This document shows positions 27,781 through 35,957 of a DNA stretch of 64,000 nt, in pieces. Made by a program: the position numbers and the translations under genes. Under the pieces are notes generated by a model that searched no databases, had not been told where the DNA came from, and saw only the letters and a program-made list of their open reading frames with translations. How positions within the stretch are numbered: the stretch's first letter is position 1; each line of letters starts with the position of its first letter. The DNA comes from Bacillota bacterium (GTDB lineage: Bacteria; Bacillota; Clostridia; Acetivibrionales; DTU013): the NCBI GenBank assembly GCA_023433505.1, contig JAEZCO010000052.1, positions 28,136 through 92,135 of the forward strand. Direction: 5' to 3'.

Positions 27781-28152
27781 CTATTTCCTCCAGAAAGTTG
27801 AACATCCCGCCTTATCCGAAATGTTAAACTCGATAATTCTTTTTAGTAATGAAAAATCAACCGGACCATCCCACGGGATACGGACCAGCTCCTGGCTGTG
27901 GTCATAGCCGGACTGCGCAATTTCACCGGAAAAATGACTGATCCCTGCCTTTTCGGGGGCAACAGCCAAATGGTGCCTGGCAACGCTGAAGCCGATAATA
28001 AACGTGCCGTGATGGGTAAACATAGGCTGGATCCATGCAATTTTGGGCGCTAAATCCGGAAATTCTCCGGCTACCCAGCCCAAAACCTCTTCTGTCCGGG
28101 CTCGATGAAGCGGGTTTTCAATACGCGCTAAATATTCTTTAAAAACCTCCAT
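27781..28152 (-). CDS. DUF1801 / YdhG-type small protein (iron chaperone-like fold)
   Basis: A 123-residue protein of the DUF1801 group: MEVFKEYLARIENPLHRART at the start, then AWIQPMFTHHGTFIIGFSVA and HLAVAPEKAGISHF. The fold is frataxin-like, and some members are called iron chaperones, but the cellular role is unclear. The ATG at 28152 follows GAAGGGAG. An upstream in-frame codon at 28212 would add 20 residues with no site before it. It is followed by cysE after 19 bp. Confidence 0.75.
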   Translation of the reverse strand: MEVFKEYLARIENPLHRARTEEVLGWVAGEFPDLAPKIAWIQPMFTHHGTFIIGFSVARHHLAVAPEKAGISHFSGEIAQSGYDHSQELVRIPWDGPVDFSLLKRIIEFNISDKAGCSTFWRK

Positions 28153-28440
28153 ATTACTCCCTTCCGGAATAAATTCAGCCTGCGCAATTAAGCAAAAATG
28201 CCTTCGGTACATCCGCCGGCTGCTTTTTCACAGCAAAACCTTCCGTTTGATAAACAGTTAAATAAGGCGGACCGCTGGGGCACCTCTCCGATGCTTCTGA
28301 AATTCCACCCTATCCTTATATCTTTACCAATTTTCAGGGGCAAAAAACGGTTTTCTGCCGAATTTTGCCCCCAAATTGTTCCTGCTATGCCGCCATAATT
28401 TCAGCCAGGGTCTTTTTTTTGCCCTCCGGACCATCGATCA

Positions 28441-28644
28441 CTACTTTGACAAATGGCCGTTCAGTTCGTCAATAAGCTCCTGTACGGAAACACCGTGCAC
28501 CATACAAGCCTCTTCAAGACTTTCACCGGTCGAAGAAGGACAACCCAGGCAATGCATACCCATACCGAGAAAATATGGGGCAGTGGTTGGGTCGGCACTT
28601 AAAATCTCGCCGATTAAAGTATCTTTCGTTACTAAAAGCTTCAT
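28441..28644 (-). CDS. DUF1858 domain protein
   Basis: A 67-residue protein matching the DUF1858 family found in anaerobes, often near hybrid-cluster or redox proteins. The key feature is MGMHCLGCPSSTGESLEEAC, with Cys-x2-Cys and a later Cys, which could bind a metal or form a disulfide. A run of G (GGGGGGT) before the ATG is the ribosome binding site. It starts 37 bp after the lon stop codon on the same strand and is probably the last gene of that operon. Confidence 0.85.
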   Translation of the reverse strand: MKLLVTKDTLIGEILSADPTTAPYFLGMGMHCLGCPSSTGESLEEACMVHGVSVQELIDELNGHLSK

Positions 28645-28681
28645 TGCAATACACCCCCCTTCTACACAGTTTTTTTATCCT

Positions 28682-31060
28682 CTATGACTCAAAAGATTGC
28701 TCTCTCGTCCCTTTCCGCAGAAATACATGCTCAATTCTCGGCAGTGAAATCCCTATGGTCTCCCGTAAAACATCTTCTACGGTTTCTACGGGAATGACCG
28801 TCAGCTGATTTTTCACTTCAGCCGGCACATCTTTCAGGTCGGCGACGTTATCCTTCGGGATCAGCACTTTGTTTATGCCCGCACGCTGAGCTCCCAGTAA
28901 TTTTTCCTTCAGGCCGCCAATTGGCAAGACTGCGCCCCTTAACGTTATCTCTCCCGTCATGGCAATCTGCGGGTTCACTTTAGTCCCTGTAACAAGGGAC
29001 GCCAGCGCAGTAAACAATGCAATACCGGCGGACGGGCCGTCTTTGGGGACAGCTCCCGAAGGGACATGAACGTGCAGGTCCCGCTCCTTGAAATTAACCG
29101 TATTCAATGGGAGCCTTGACTTTAACAGGCTCAGGGAAATCTTGGCCGATTCTTTCATGACGTCGCCCAGTTTACCGGTAAGGATGACTTCTCCGCTTCC
29201 CGGCATATCCGTTGCTTCAATGAAAAGTATTTCTCCTCCCACAGGAGTCCAGGCAAGGCCTGTAACGACCCCCGGCGGATTGTCCTGCTGGGCCCTGTCA
29301 TGGCGTGAAACCTGCCTTCCAAGCATTTCCTCCAGTTCTTCCAGCTTAATCTCATAGGGCAGCTCGGCTTTGTTGGATACGATTTTCTCGGAGGTCACCC
29401 TTGCCAAAGTGGATAGCTGCTTTTTAAGCCCCCTGACGCCGGCCTCCAGAGTGTAATCACTGATGATTTTGTGCAATACGGCGTCTCCGACAATGAGCTG
29501 CTCCGCTGTCAGGCCATGCTCCTGCAGCACGGAAGGAATGAGATGATCTTTTCCGATATGGAATTTTTCATCCGACGTATAGCTGGATATCGTTATAACT
29601 TCCATCCTGTCCAGCAGCGGGCCCGGAATGCTTTCTACCGAGTTTGCGGTGGCGATAAAGAACACATCCGACAAATCATAGGGCAGATCGAGATAATGGT
29701 CGGTAAAGCTGTTGTTCTGCTCGGGGTCCAGCACCTCCAGCAGCGCGCTGGCGGGATCTCCGCTGTAGCCGCCGGCCATCAGCTTGTCAACCTCGTCCAG
29801 GACCATGACGGGATTGGTTGCTCCCGCTTTCTTGATACTCTGCAGGATTCTCCCCGGCATCGCACCGATGTATGTCCTTCTGTGACCCCTGATCTCGGCT
29901 TCATCCCTTATTCCGCCCAAGCTCAGACGGATGTATTTCCGATCCAGCGCTTCCGCAATACTTTTGCCAAGGCTCGTCTTCCCCGTGCCGGGAGGCCCTA
30001 CAAGCAGCAGGATGGAGCCTTTTTTACCATTTTTCAGCTGCATAACCGCCAAATGTTGAATGATCCTGTCCTTGACCTTTTCCAGGCCATAATGCTGCGC
30101 ATTCAGGATCCGTCTTGCCTCTTCCAGATTGACGGGCTTAGCCTCCGCTTTCTTCCAGGGCAGCTGAATCAGGAGCTCCAGATAATTGCGGATGACATTC
30201 TGCTCGGAGCCGTTGGCTCCTTGTGCCTCTAGTTTCTCCAACTCCTCCAGAGCCGCGCTTTTGATATCTTCCGGCATATTTGCCTCTTCAATTCTTGCCA
30301 GGTAATCCTTGTCTTTTTTCGTGCTCTGGCGCTTGCCTTCGTTCAGTTCCTCCTGAATGACTTTCAGCTGTTCTCTAAGCATGGACTCCCTGTAAAATCT
30401 GTTGGCTTTTTCGGAAAATTTCTCGGAGATCTGCATGTTCAGCTCAATGGATTCCTTTTGCTTGAGGAGGCAGTCCATAAAGTGCAGGCTCCTCTCCTTC
30501 AGGGATTCTTTCTTTAGCAGTTCATATTTCTCTTCGTTGGATAAGGGCATAAATTGGCTCAAATACGCAATAAGCGTGTTGATGTCCTTAAACTCGTCGA
30601 CAATTCTGCTATATCGTTCTCCGCTCTGGAAATTTTCGCTGATTTCGCGGACGATTTTTTTCAGGTAGCCAAGGATTTCCTCCTGGCTCTTTCCGTTCAA
30701 GTCGATATTATCCGGGCTGCTCCCGTATTCTGCGCGTATTACATTGTTTTCAAAGCGGAGTTCTTTGATTTCGACCCGGTCCGTTATTTTGACCGTCAGG
30801 CTGACGCCTTTTTCCGTTTTCTCTATGCCGCTGACCAAAAAAGATACGCCGATCTTGTAAAAGTCATCCGCCTGCAGTCCTTTCTGGTCGAAATTCTGCT
30901 TCAGCGGCAAAGCAATGCTTTCGGTATTTCCGTCTTCCAGATATCGCATGAGTAAACTGTCGGGTGCCGTCAAATTGATCATGGTGACGACGCCAGGCAA
31001 TAAAACCGTATTTGATACGGGAATAACGATTCCCATCTTGTTGTTGTTTAAATTTTCCAT
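28682..31060 (-). CDS. lon: ATP-dependent protease LonA
   Basis: A 792-residue LonA protease that degrades misfolded and selected regulatory proteins in the cytoplasm. In order there are: an N-terminal substrate-binding LAN domain (~1-200), a coiled-coil helical region, an AAA+ ATPase with Walker A GPPGTGKT and Walker B VMVLDEVDK, and the Ser-Lys protease domain with catalytic serine in PKDGPSAGIALF and lysine in GGLKEKLLGA. Length and motifs are complete. It has no transmembrane insert, so it is not LonB. A palindrome in its promoter matches the one before the upstream TetR gene, which suggests repression by that protein. Confidence 0.95.
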   Translation of the reverse strand: MENLNNNKMGIVIPVSNTVLLPGVVTMINLTAPDSLLMRYLEDGNTESIALPLKQNFDQKGLQADDFYKIGVSFLVSGIEKTEKGVSLTVKITDRVEIKELRFENNVIRAEYGSSPDNIDLNGKSQEEILGYLKKIVREISENFQSGERYSRIVDEFKDINTLIAYLSQFMPLSNEEKYELLKKESLKERSLHFMDCLLKQKESIELNMQISEKFSEKANRFYRESMLREQLKVIQEELNEGKRQSTKKDKDYLARIEEANMPEDIKSAALEELEKLEAQGANGSEQNVIRNYLELLIQLPWKKAEAKPVNLEEARRILNAQHYGLEKVKDRIIQHLAVMQLKNGKKGSILLLVGPPGTGKTSLGKSIAEALDRKYIRLSLGGIRDEAEIRGHRRTYIGAMPGRILQSIKKAGATNPVMVLDEVDKLMAGGYSGDPASALLEVLDPEQNNSFTDHYLDLPYDLSDVFFIATANSVESIPGPLLDRMEVITISSYTSDEKFHIGKDHLIPSVLQEHGLTAEQLIVGDAVLHKIISDYTLEAGVRGLKKQLSTLARVTSEKIVSNKAELPYEIKLEELEEMLGRQVSRHDRAQQDNPPGVVTGLAWTPVGGEILFIEATDMPGSGEVILTGKLGDVMKESAKISLSLLKSRLPLNTVNFKERDLHVHVPSGAVPKDGPSAGIALFTALASLVTGTKVNPQIAMTGEITLRGAVLPIGGLKEKLLGAQRAGINKVLIPKDNVADLKDVPAEVKNQLTVIPVETVEDVLRETIGISLPRIEHVFLRKGTREQSFES

Positions 31061-31084
31061 CTTTTTATCCTTTCTTTGTACTTT

Positions 31085-31106
31085 ATTATAAATGAATGTT
31101 CATTTA
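31085..31106 (-). promoter_or_regulatory. lon promoter region with TetR-type operator
   Basis: TAAATGAA-TG-TTCATTTA at 31089-31106 is a perfect palindrome with 8 bp arms. It overlaps a TATAAT (31085-31090 on the minus strand) in front of lon. Nearly the same palindrome lies in the tetR promoter 700 bp upstream. Confidence 0.75.
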
Positions 31107-31211
31107 ATAAATTTTTTAAAATGGCGAGATTTTTTGTGCAAAAGCTTCCACAAAATTATCCCGCTTATAGCGGCCGAATTCAAAGGGAATTTTTCGTTTG
31201 TAGAAATTTTT

Positions 31212-31775
31212 TTATAGGAGCACCGCATCCTGTATTATTTTGATCATCTCTTGCAGTAAATCCGCCCGCTCACTCTCACTTTTATGATTATCGGTGGCGA
31301 TTGCCTTTACGGGATAAAAAATAATTGCCAGCAAATTATCATTATTATAGTTTTTTATGATCTGATCCCTCTTCATCTCCGCTATCAGGCTATGAATATT
31401 GCAGACGCCTTTTTTCCCTGAGCAGCTATTGGCCAAGGACGGACAGTTTGAAAACTGCTCGACAAAACTGAAAACCTCTCTGTGCTCCAGGATATAGTCA
31501 TAATAACTTCTGACGAGCATTTCCACCATTTGGTGCCCTTCCATGCTCCGGTTTACCCTGTTCAGCAGATAATCAAAAATTCCCTCGGAGTATTCGCTAT
31601 AAATATCCTGCAGCATGTTCTCTTTGCTGTCAAAATATATATAGACGGTTGCCGGTGAAACATTGGCCATTTTAGCGATTTTCGAAATAGAGGCACCATG
31701 AAATCCCTCTTGAAGGATGAGCTCAATAACAGCTTCTTTAATGCATCTCTCTTTTTCATCATCTTTTCTTCTCAT
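31212..31775 (-). CDS. TetR-family regulator with a cysteine cluster
   Basis: A 187-residue repressor. The N-terminal TetR helix-turn-helix is typical (GFHGASISKIAKMANVSPAT, then VYIYFDSKENML). The ligand domain has an unusual segment CPSLANSCSGKKGVC with three cysteines spaced by six residues each, a possible metal, redox or thiol sensor. It lies 151 bp upstream of lon on the same strand. The palindrome in its own promoter and in lon's promoter predicts that it represses both genes. Confidence 0.85.
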   Translation of the reverse strand: MRRKDDEKERCIKEAVIELILQEGFHGASISKIAKMANVSPATVYIYFDSKENMLQDIYSEYSEGIFDYLLNRVNRSMEGHQMVEMLVRSYYDYILEHREVFSFVEQFSNCPSLANSCSGKKGVCNIHSLIAEMKRDQIIKNYNNDNLLAIIFYPVKAIATDNHKSESERADLLQEMIKIIQDAVLL

Positions 31776-31793
31776 AAGGCCACCTCAATTCCT

Positions 31794-31822
31794 ATAATAA
31801 ATGAACATTCACTTATTGTCAA
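31794..31822 (-). promoter_or_regulatory. tetR promoter with internal operator
   Basis: TTGACA (31817-31822), a 17 bp spacer and TATTAT (31794-31799). The spacer is occupied by TAAATGAA-CA-TTCACTTA (31798-31815), which differs from the lon-side palindrome by one arm base and the centre. Confidence 0.8.
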
Positions 31823-31967
31823 TAGCTAACCCCACTTAGCAAAAAAATCATACTGCTGATCACCGGACCCTTTTAGAAAACTGTTCCAACTAGGCTCCTA
31901 TGACCCCGCTGTCAATCAGTTTTTCTGTGTCGATCTAATCATCTTCAGATATCAGTTGTGTCCGGGC

Positions 31968-33584
31968 TTATCGATATTCCAGCTTCAGACCCTGTTCCCT
32001 GTTCCACTGGTTGAATTTTAAAGCCTGCTTCTTTGCTGTGGGAGCTGCTGTACAGCAGGCGCCGTATGAATGACAGACCATTTCCGCAGCATACCGCTCC
32101 CCGGCCTTTGCAGCGACGTCAAACACTTCATGGTATGGCAGCACCGCATCAAAACCGGCCAGCGACATATCGGCATAAACTACCGACATAAGGGCGGCTT
32201 TAACAATGCGGCTGAGGCAGGGGTGTTCAAACCCTCCGGATATAGGGTCGCAGGGAGTGCCGATAAAGGACTGCAGCGCAAAGGATGCTGCGTTTTCCAC
32301 CTGGACAGGGGTTCCTCCGCACATCTCAACAATGGCTGCCGAAGCCATTGCACAGCAGACGCCGCATTCACCGGCACAGCCCATAACTTCACCTGTAGGA
32401 GATGACCGGGTATAGGAAATACTCCCTACCCCTGCGGCTATAAAAAGACCCCGCAGCAAGTCGCTGCGGCTGAGCTTCCGGAACCTGCAGACGGTGTAAA
32501 GGGCGGAATAGAGATAGCCCCCTCCGGTGCCCATCGGCCCGGGAACGATTTTGATTCCGGGAAGCTTAGCATTTACAGCAAAAACCAGTTTCAGAATTTC
32601 CGAATTCATGGATCCGCTGAGAAGCTTCCCATTCCTGGTATACTCCTCCCACTGCCGGGCATAAAAAGGTTCGAAGGGATTCCTGTCAACCTCCGTGTTT
32701 TCTTCATAAAGGGCATGGGTCTGCCGGTATAAGGTCCTTTCAATAAATTCCATATATCCCAGTATTTCATTTCTATCCCAGCCGGAGGCATTCCTTTCAT
32801 ACTCCAGGGCAATCTCGTAAAGCCCGGCTTTTCCGGTTTCCGCCAGCGCTCTCCACTTGACCAGGGTATCGAAAAGCTGTCCCTTTTTATCCGGCCTTGT
32901 GATAACGGGAAGCACTGCCTTTAAAAGCTCTGCCCGAACCCCTGGCAAGGCTTTTCTTATTTCACGGATGTCAGGTAAGACACAAACATTAAAATAATAC
33001 ACTACACCCTCTCCGTGTTTAAATACACTTCCTTTACCCGTAACACCTGCCAAGAGATCTTCTGCCGTTTTAACAGCCCGCTCCGATAAAGTATGCTCAG
33101 GATCAAATAACAATATCGTATGGGAGTCCCCTTTCAGCCTGAGAGGATAATTATTGATTGACTTGATTTCGATTAGACCTCCTGCAGTTGAATCGCCTAC
33201 TACGGTTGCTGTCTTTCCTCCCGCTCCCCTTAGTACGATCTTTACCGAATTGATATGAGAGCTCTCTTTCATGCCGGCAACTGTAAAATGATATTCAAGG
33301 CCTTGTTCTGCGGCTATACTCCGGGCCCTAAGCAGGCGCTCATCATCGGGAAGGAAGCCCATGGCGCCGCCAAGGAGTCCGCCGTCCTCATTCATCAGTC
33401 CAAAGGTTGAAACCAGCGGGCTGCCCGGGTCCATGATAAAATCCGCAAAAACAGGGCTTTCTCCCAGAAGGCAGTAGGCAATATAGGCGATCCTGCAGGG
33501 ACCTGCCGTATGCGAGGAGGAACCCGGCTGCATAACAGGTCCAAAGACATCGTTAAAAAATTCCGGATAATATTCCGTAGACAT
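31968..33584 (-). CDS. Iron-sulfur L-serine dehydratase, fused beta-alpha form
   Basis: A 538-residue protein joining the two subunits of the [4Fe-4S] L-serine ammonia-lyase, which turns serine into pyruvate and ammonia. The beta part (~1-190) has PGSSSHTAGPCRIAYIA and an ACT-like end. The alpha part (~250-538) has GPMGTGGGYLYSALY, the Cys-rich GEVMGCAGECGVCCAMASAA, GTPCDPISGGFEHPC and YGACCTAAPTAKKQ, which include the cluster ligands. The enzyme is oxygen-labile, fitting an anaerobe. The start ATG at 33584 follows AAGGGGG. The in-frame codon at 33671 has no such site. A cupin gene lies upstream on the same strand. Confidence 0.85.
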   Translation of the reverse strand: MSTEYYPEFFNDVFGPVMQPGSSSHTAGPCRIAYIAYCLLGESPVFADFIMDPGSPLVSTFGLMNEDGGLLGGAMGFLPDDERLLRARSIAAEQGLEYHFTVAGMKESSHINSVKIVLRGAGGKTATVVGDSTAGGLIEIKSINNYPLRLKGDSHTILLFDPEHTLSERAVKTAEDLLAGVTGKGSVFKHGEGVVYYFNVCVLPDIREIRKALPGVRAELLKAVLPVITRPDKKGQLFDTLVKWRALAETGKAGLYEIALEYERNASGWDRNEILGYMEFIERTLYRQTHALYEENTEVDRNPFEPFYARQWEEYTRNGKLLSGSMNSEILKLVFAVNAKLPGIKIVPGPMGTGGGYLYSALYTVCRFRKLSRSDLLRGLFIAAGVGSISYTRSSPTGEVMGCAGECGVCCAMASAAIVEMCGGTPVQVENAASFALQSFIGTPCDPISGGFEHPCLSRIVKAALMSVVYADMSLAGFDAVLPYHEVFDVAAKAGERYAAEMVCHSYGACCTAAPTAKKQALKFNQWNREQGLKLEYR

Positions 33585-33788
33585 ATATATTCCCCCTTTA
33601 TGAATGCCCCTTCCCATCCTTTGTATCTCACCGGATTCGATAAAAAAACCGGAACCGTGGTATGATTTCACACAGCCTCCGGCTCTCCGGTCAACTAATG
33701 TATAGTAATTCTATAAGTATAGTATATTATAAACCAATAAAATCAGAAAATCAAGCCCTCTATTTTCCGTCCTCTTACCGGAACTGCC

Positions 33789-34121
33789 TTAATTCGGCTT
33801 TCCTCCCGCCTGATTTGATGTAACGGTTAATCCGACAATCAGGAATTCAGCTTCCCCATGCGCTTTTGGACAATGCTCCACTCCCTTGGGGACAATAAAC
33901 ATTTCATCTTCAAACAGTTCAATATTTTCATCTCTCAGCTGGATAGTCAATTGGCCCTTGTAAAGGATAAACAGCTCATCCTGCTCCTCATGCAAATGCC
34001 ATTTCGTTTCTCCTGCTCCTTTTGCAAGCTTAAATAATTGTCCATTGGCCTCACCGATGATTTTCTGGGACCAGTGCTCATTAATCGATGCAAGTTCTTT
34101 GCGGATATTGACTTTATTCAT
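33789..34121 (-). CDS. Cupin-domain protein
   Basis: A 110-residue single-domain cupin beta-barrel. Motif 1 is WHLHEEQDELFILYKGQLTI and motif 2 is FIVPKGVEHCPKA, giving the His/Glu/His metal ligands. Such small cupins often act as isomerases or metabolite sensors, and no specific reaction can be assigned. GGAG lies upstream of the ATG. It is divergent from a LysR regulator and 204 bp upstream of the serine dehydratase, so the LysR protein may control both. Confidence 0.8.
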   Translation of the reverse strand: MNKVNIRKELASINEHWSQKIIGEANGQLFKLAKGAGETKWHLHEEQDELFILYKGQLTIQLRDENIELFEDEMFIVPKGVEHCPKAHGEAEFLIVGLTVTSNQAGGKPN

Positions 34122-34215
34122 GCGATTTACTCCTTCAAAGATAAATTTTCAATTTTCATATTTTATGCTATCATAGAGGTAACAATTTGTAAAAATGATG
34201 TTTTTAATGATAACG

Positions 34216-34230
34216 ATCGATAAAATCGAT
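34216..34230. promoter_or_regulatory. Palindrome before the LysR gene
   Basis: ATCGAT-AAA-ATCGAT lies 20 bp before the LysR start in the gap shared with the cupin gene. It is a candidate autoregulatory site. Confidence 0.4.
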
Positions 34231-34249
34231 GGATGGGGAAGGTTAAAAA

Positions 34250-35140
34250 ATGGAATTGCGCCAGTTGAATACATTTGTTACCGTAGCGAAATTAAACAAT
34301 TTTACAAAAGCCGCTGCCTGCCTGGGCTATGCACAGGCCTCCGTCACCTCTCAGATACAATTGCTGGAAAAGGAATTAGGCGTTCAGCTATTCGATCGAA
34401 TAGGAAAAAGCATATTCCTGACTCGTGAGGGAGAGAAGCTCCTGGTTTATTCCAAACAAATGCTGAAGCTTCACACCGAAGCGAAAGACGCCTTGACGCC
34501 ATCAAAGGAATTAAAGGGAGCCATAGTTATCGGAGCAAGCGATTCCCTCTGTGCATTAAGATTGCCCTCCTTGTTAAAGGAGTTCCATGAGCGTTATCCT
34601 GCTGTAAAAATAGTTCTGAAAATGAGAAATTATATAGAAGCACAAACCGCATTGAGGGGGAATGAAATAGATGCTGCCCTTGTCATCGGTCAGAAAATAT
34701 ATGCCCCGGAATTCATTTCAGGCCTCGAGTTTCCGGAACCCGTAGTTCTGCTGGCAATTCCGGGACATCCGCTTTCTTTGGGGCACGCTGTTTCTCCCGG
34801 AGATATCGTCCCATACACCGTAATCCTTGCACAAAAGGGATGCAGTTTCCGCAGGGCTTTTGAAAAGTGCCTGGATGACGCCAGCCTTTCTCCGGAGTAC
34901 ATTATGGAAGCCAGCAGTATCCAGGCAATCAAGCAGCTTACTATAAGCGGCATGGGAATAACATTGCTTCCCCGGATCGCCGTTGAAGACGAGTTAAACA
35001 GGAATCTGCTGGTTGAGCTTGAGTGGGCCGGAACCCCTTTTGGCCTGGCAACCCAAATGATTTATCATAAAGATAAGTGGATTTCACCCGTATTGAAAGC
35101 TTTCCTGGAGCTGGCAATCAAAACGCTGAAGCCCTTGTGA
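34250..35140 (+). CDS. LysR-family transcriptional regulator
   Basis: A 296-residue LysR regulator. The N-terminal winged helix reads MELRQLNTFVTVAKLNNFTK, then AAACLGYAQASVTSQIQLLE. The effector domain (~90-290) has periplasmic-binding-protein fold signatures such as GAIVIGASDSLCALRLP. The family acts as a tetramer activated by a small molecule, usually from the pathway it controls. It faces the cupin/serine dehydratase genes, which are its likely targets. It ends 77 bp from a convergent TetR gene. Confidence 0.9.
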   Translation: MELRQLNTFVTVAKLNNFTKAAACLGYAQASVTSQIQLLEKELGVQLFDRIGKSIFLTREGEKLLVYSKQMLKLHTEAKDALTPSKELKGAIVIGASDSLCALRLPSLLKEFHERYPAVKIVLKMRNYIEAQTALRGNEIDAALVIGQKIYAPEFISGLEFPEPVVLLAIPGHPLSLGHAVSPGDIVPYTVILAQKGCSFRRAFEKCLDDASLSPEYIMEASSIQAIKQLTISGMGITLLPRIAVEDELNRNLLVELEWAGTPFGLATQMIYHKDKWISPVLKAFLELAIKTLKPL

Positions 35141-35217
35141 GATCACTCTCATCTTAAAAACCTCCTGTCTGCCAGCTTTCCAAGCTATAATTTAATAACG
35201 GCAAATACAAACCTCCA

Positions 35218-35823
35218 TCATGCTTTAAAGATCGGGAGCAATATTTCATCCACCAATAATTCCAGTTGATCTGCGCCAATCTCGTCCTTGTGCCATAAGT
35301 TTGCAATACGGACCAAATCAAAAGGCATGGCCAGGGTCATATCGCTGACCTCTTTTATTTTATCGCCCCTCGATTTGGCAAACCCCAGAAGCTTCCTCAT
35401 GATAAGTATATTCATCTCAGTCGCCTTTATCATGAGCTCCTCTATCTTTTCGTTTTTTTGGCCCATCTCAAACAAAAACGCATCCATAACCTCCCGGCCA
35501 ACTTCCGTATAAACGCCCTGGTAAAGCGTGAGAAGACGTAAGAAGTCGCTGCGCAGACTCCCGGTGTCCTCTATTCTGTCAATGAACCGACCATTTGACG
35601 CCATCCGCGATTTATATTCCTTAATTTCCTGGATCAGGTCAAAGGTTGTAGCCCACCGGCGGTACAGCACGGTACGGCTGGTTTCCGCAGCCTGTGCGAT
35701 TTGCCGGAATGTAAGATTTGAATAGCCGACTTCTTTTATAAGCTTTATAGCGGCAGCATAAATGCTTTGGGTCAGTACATCTCCCCGTCTTCGCGTAGTA
35801 TTATCAGACTCTTTCACTTTCAA
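35218..35823 (-). CDS. TetR-family regulator of the adjacent exporter
   Basis: A 201-residue TetR protein with HTH segment NLTFRQIAQAAETSRTVLYR. The start is taken as TTG at 35823, behind GGAGAGGAGATCG. An in-frame codon at 35883 would overlap the divergent promoter. It is transcribed away from a DHA2-family exporter gene, a classic repressor-pump pair. A palindrome GGTACACAATGTACC lies between them, and the pump's inducing drug is presumably the ligand. Confidence 0.85.
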   Translation of the reverse strand: MKVKESDNTTRRRGDVLTQSIYAAAIKLIKEVGYSNLTFRQIAQAAETSRTVLYRRWATTFDLIQEIKEYKSRMASNGRFIDRIEDTGSLRSDFLRLLTLYQGVYTEVGREVMDAFLFEMGQKNEKIEELMIKATEMNILIMRKLLGFAKSRGDKIKEVSDMTLAMPFDLVRIANLWHKDEIGADQLELLVDEILLPIFKA

Positions 35824-35884
35824 CGATCTCCTCTCCGCCCGATTATTATTACTTATTATACCACAAAAACAGATAAGGTACATA

Positions 35885-35940
35885 TTGACTCTTATATTTT
35901 ACCGTAGTATAATGAAGAAATATTAGGTACACAATGTACC
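35885..35940 (+). promoter_or_regulatory. Exporter promoter and TetR operator
   Basis: TTGACT (35885-35890), a 17 bp spacer and TATAAT (35908-35913) form the exporter promoter. The palindrome GGTACACAATGTACC (35926-35940) lies around the expected transcription start. AGGTACA also occurs at the -35 edge, so two sites are possible. Confidence 0.8.
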
Positions 35941-35957
35941 GTAAGGGGATGTGAATT

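Noticed and set aside
29471..30232. Plus-strand 253-codon frame opposite lon.
   Set aside because: It is the antisense shadow of a complete, conserved LonA gene.
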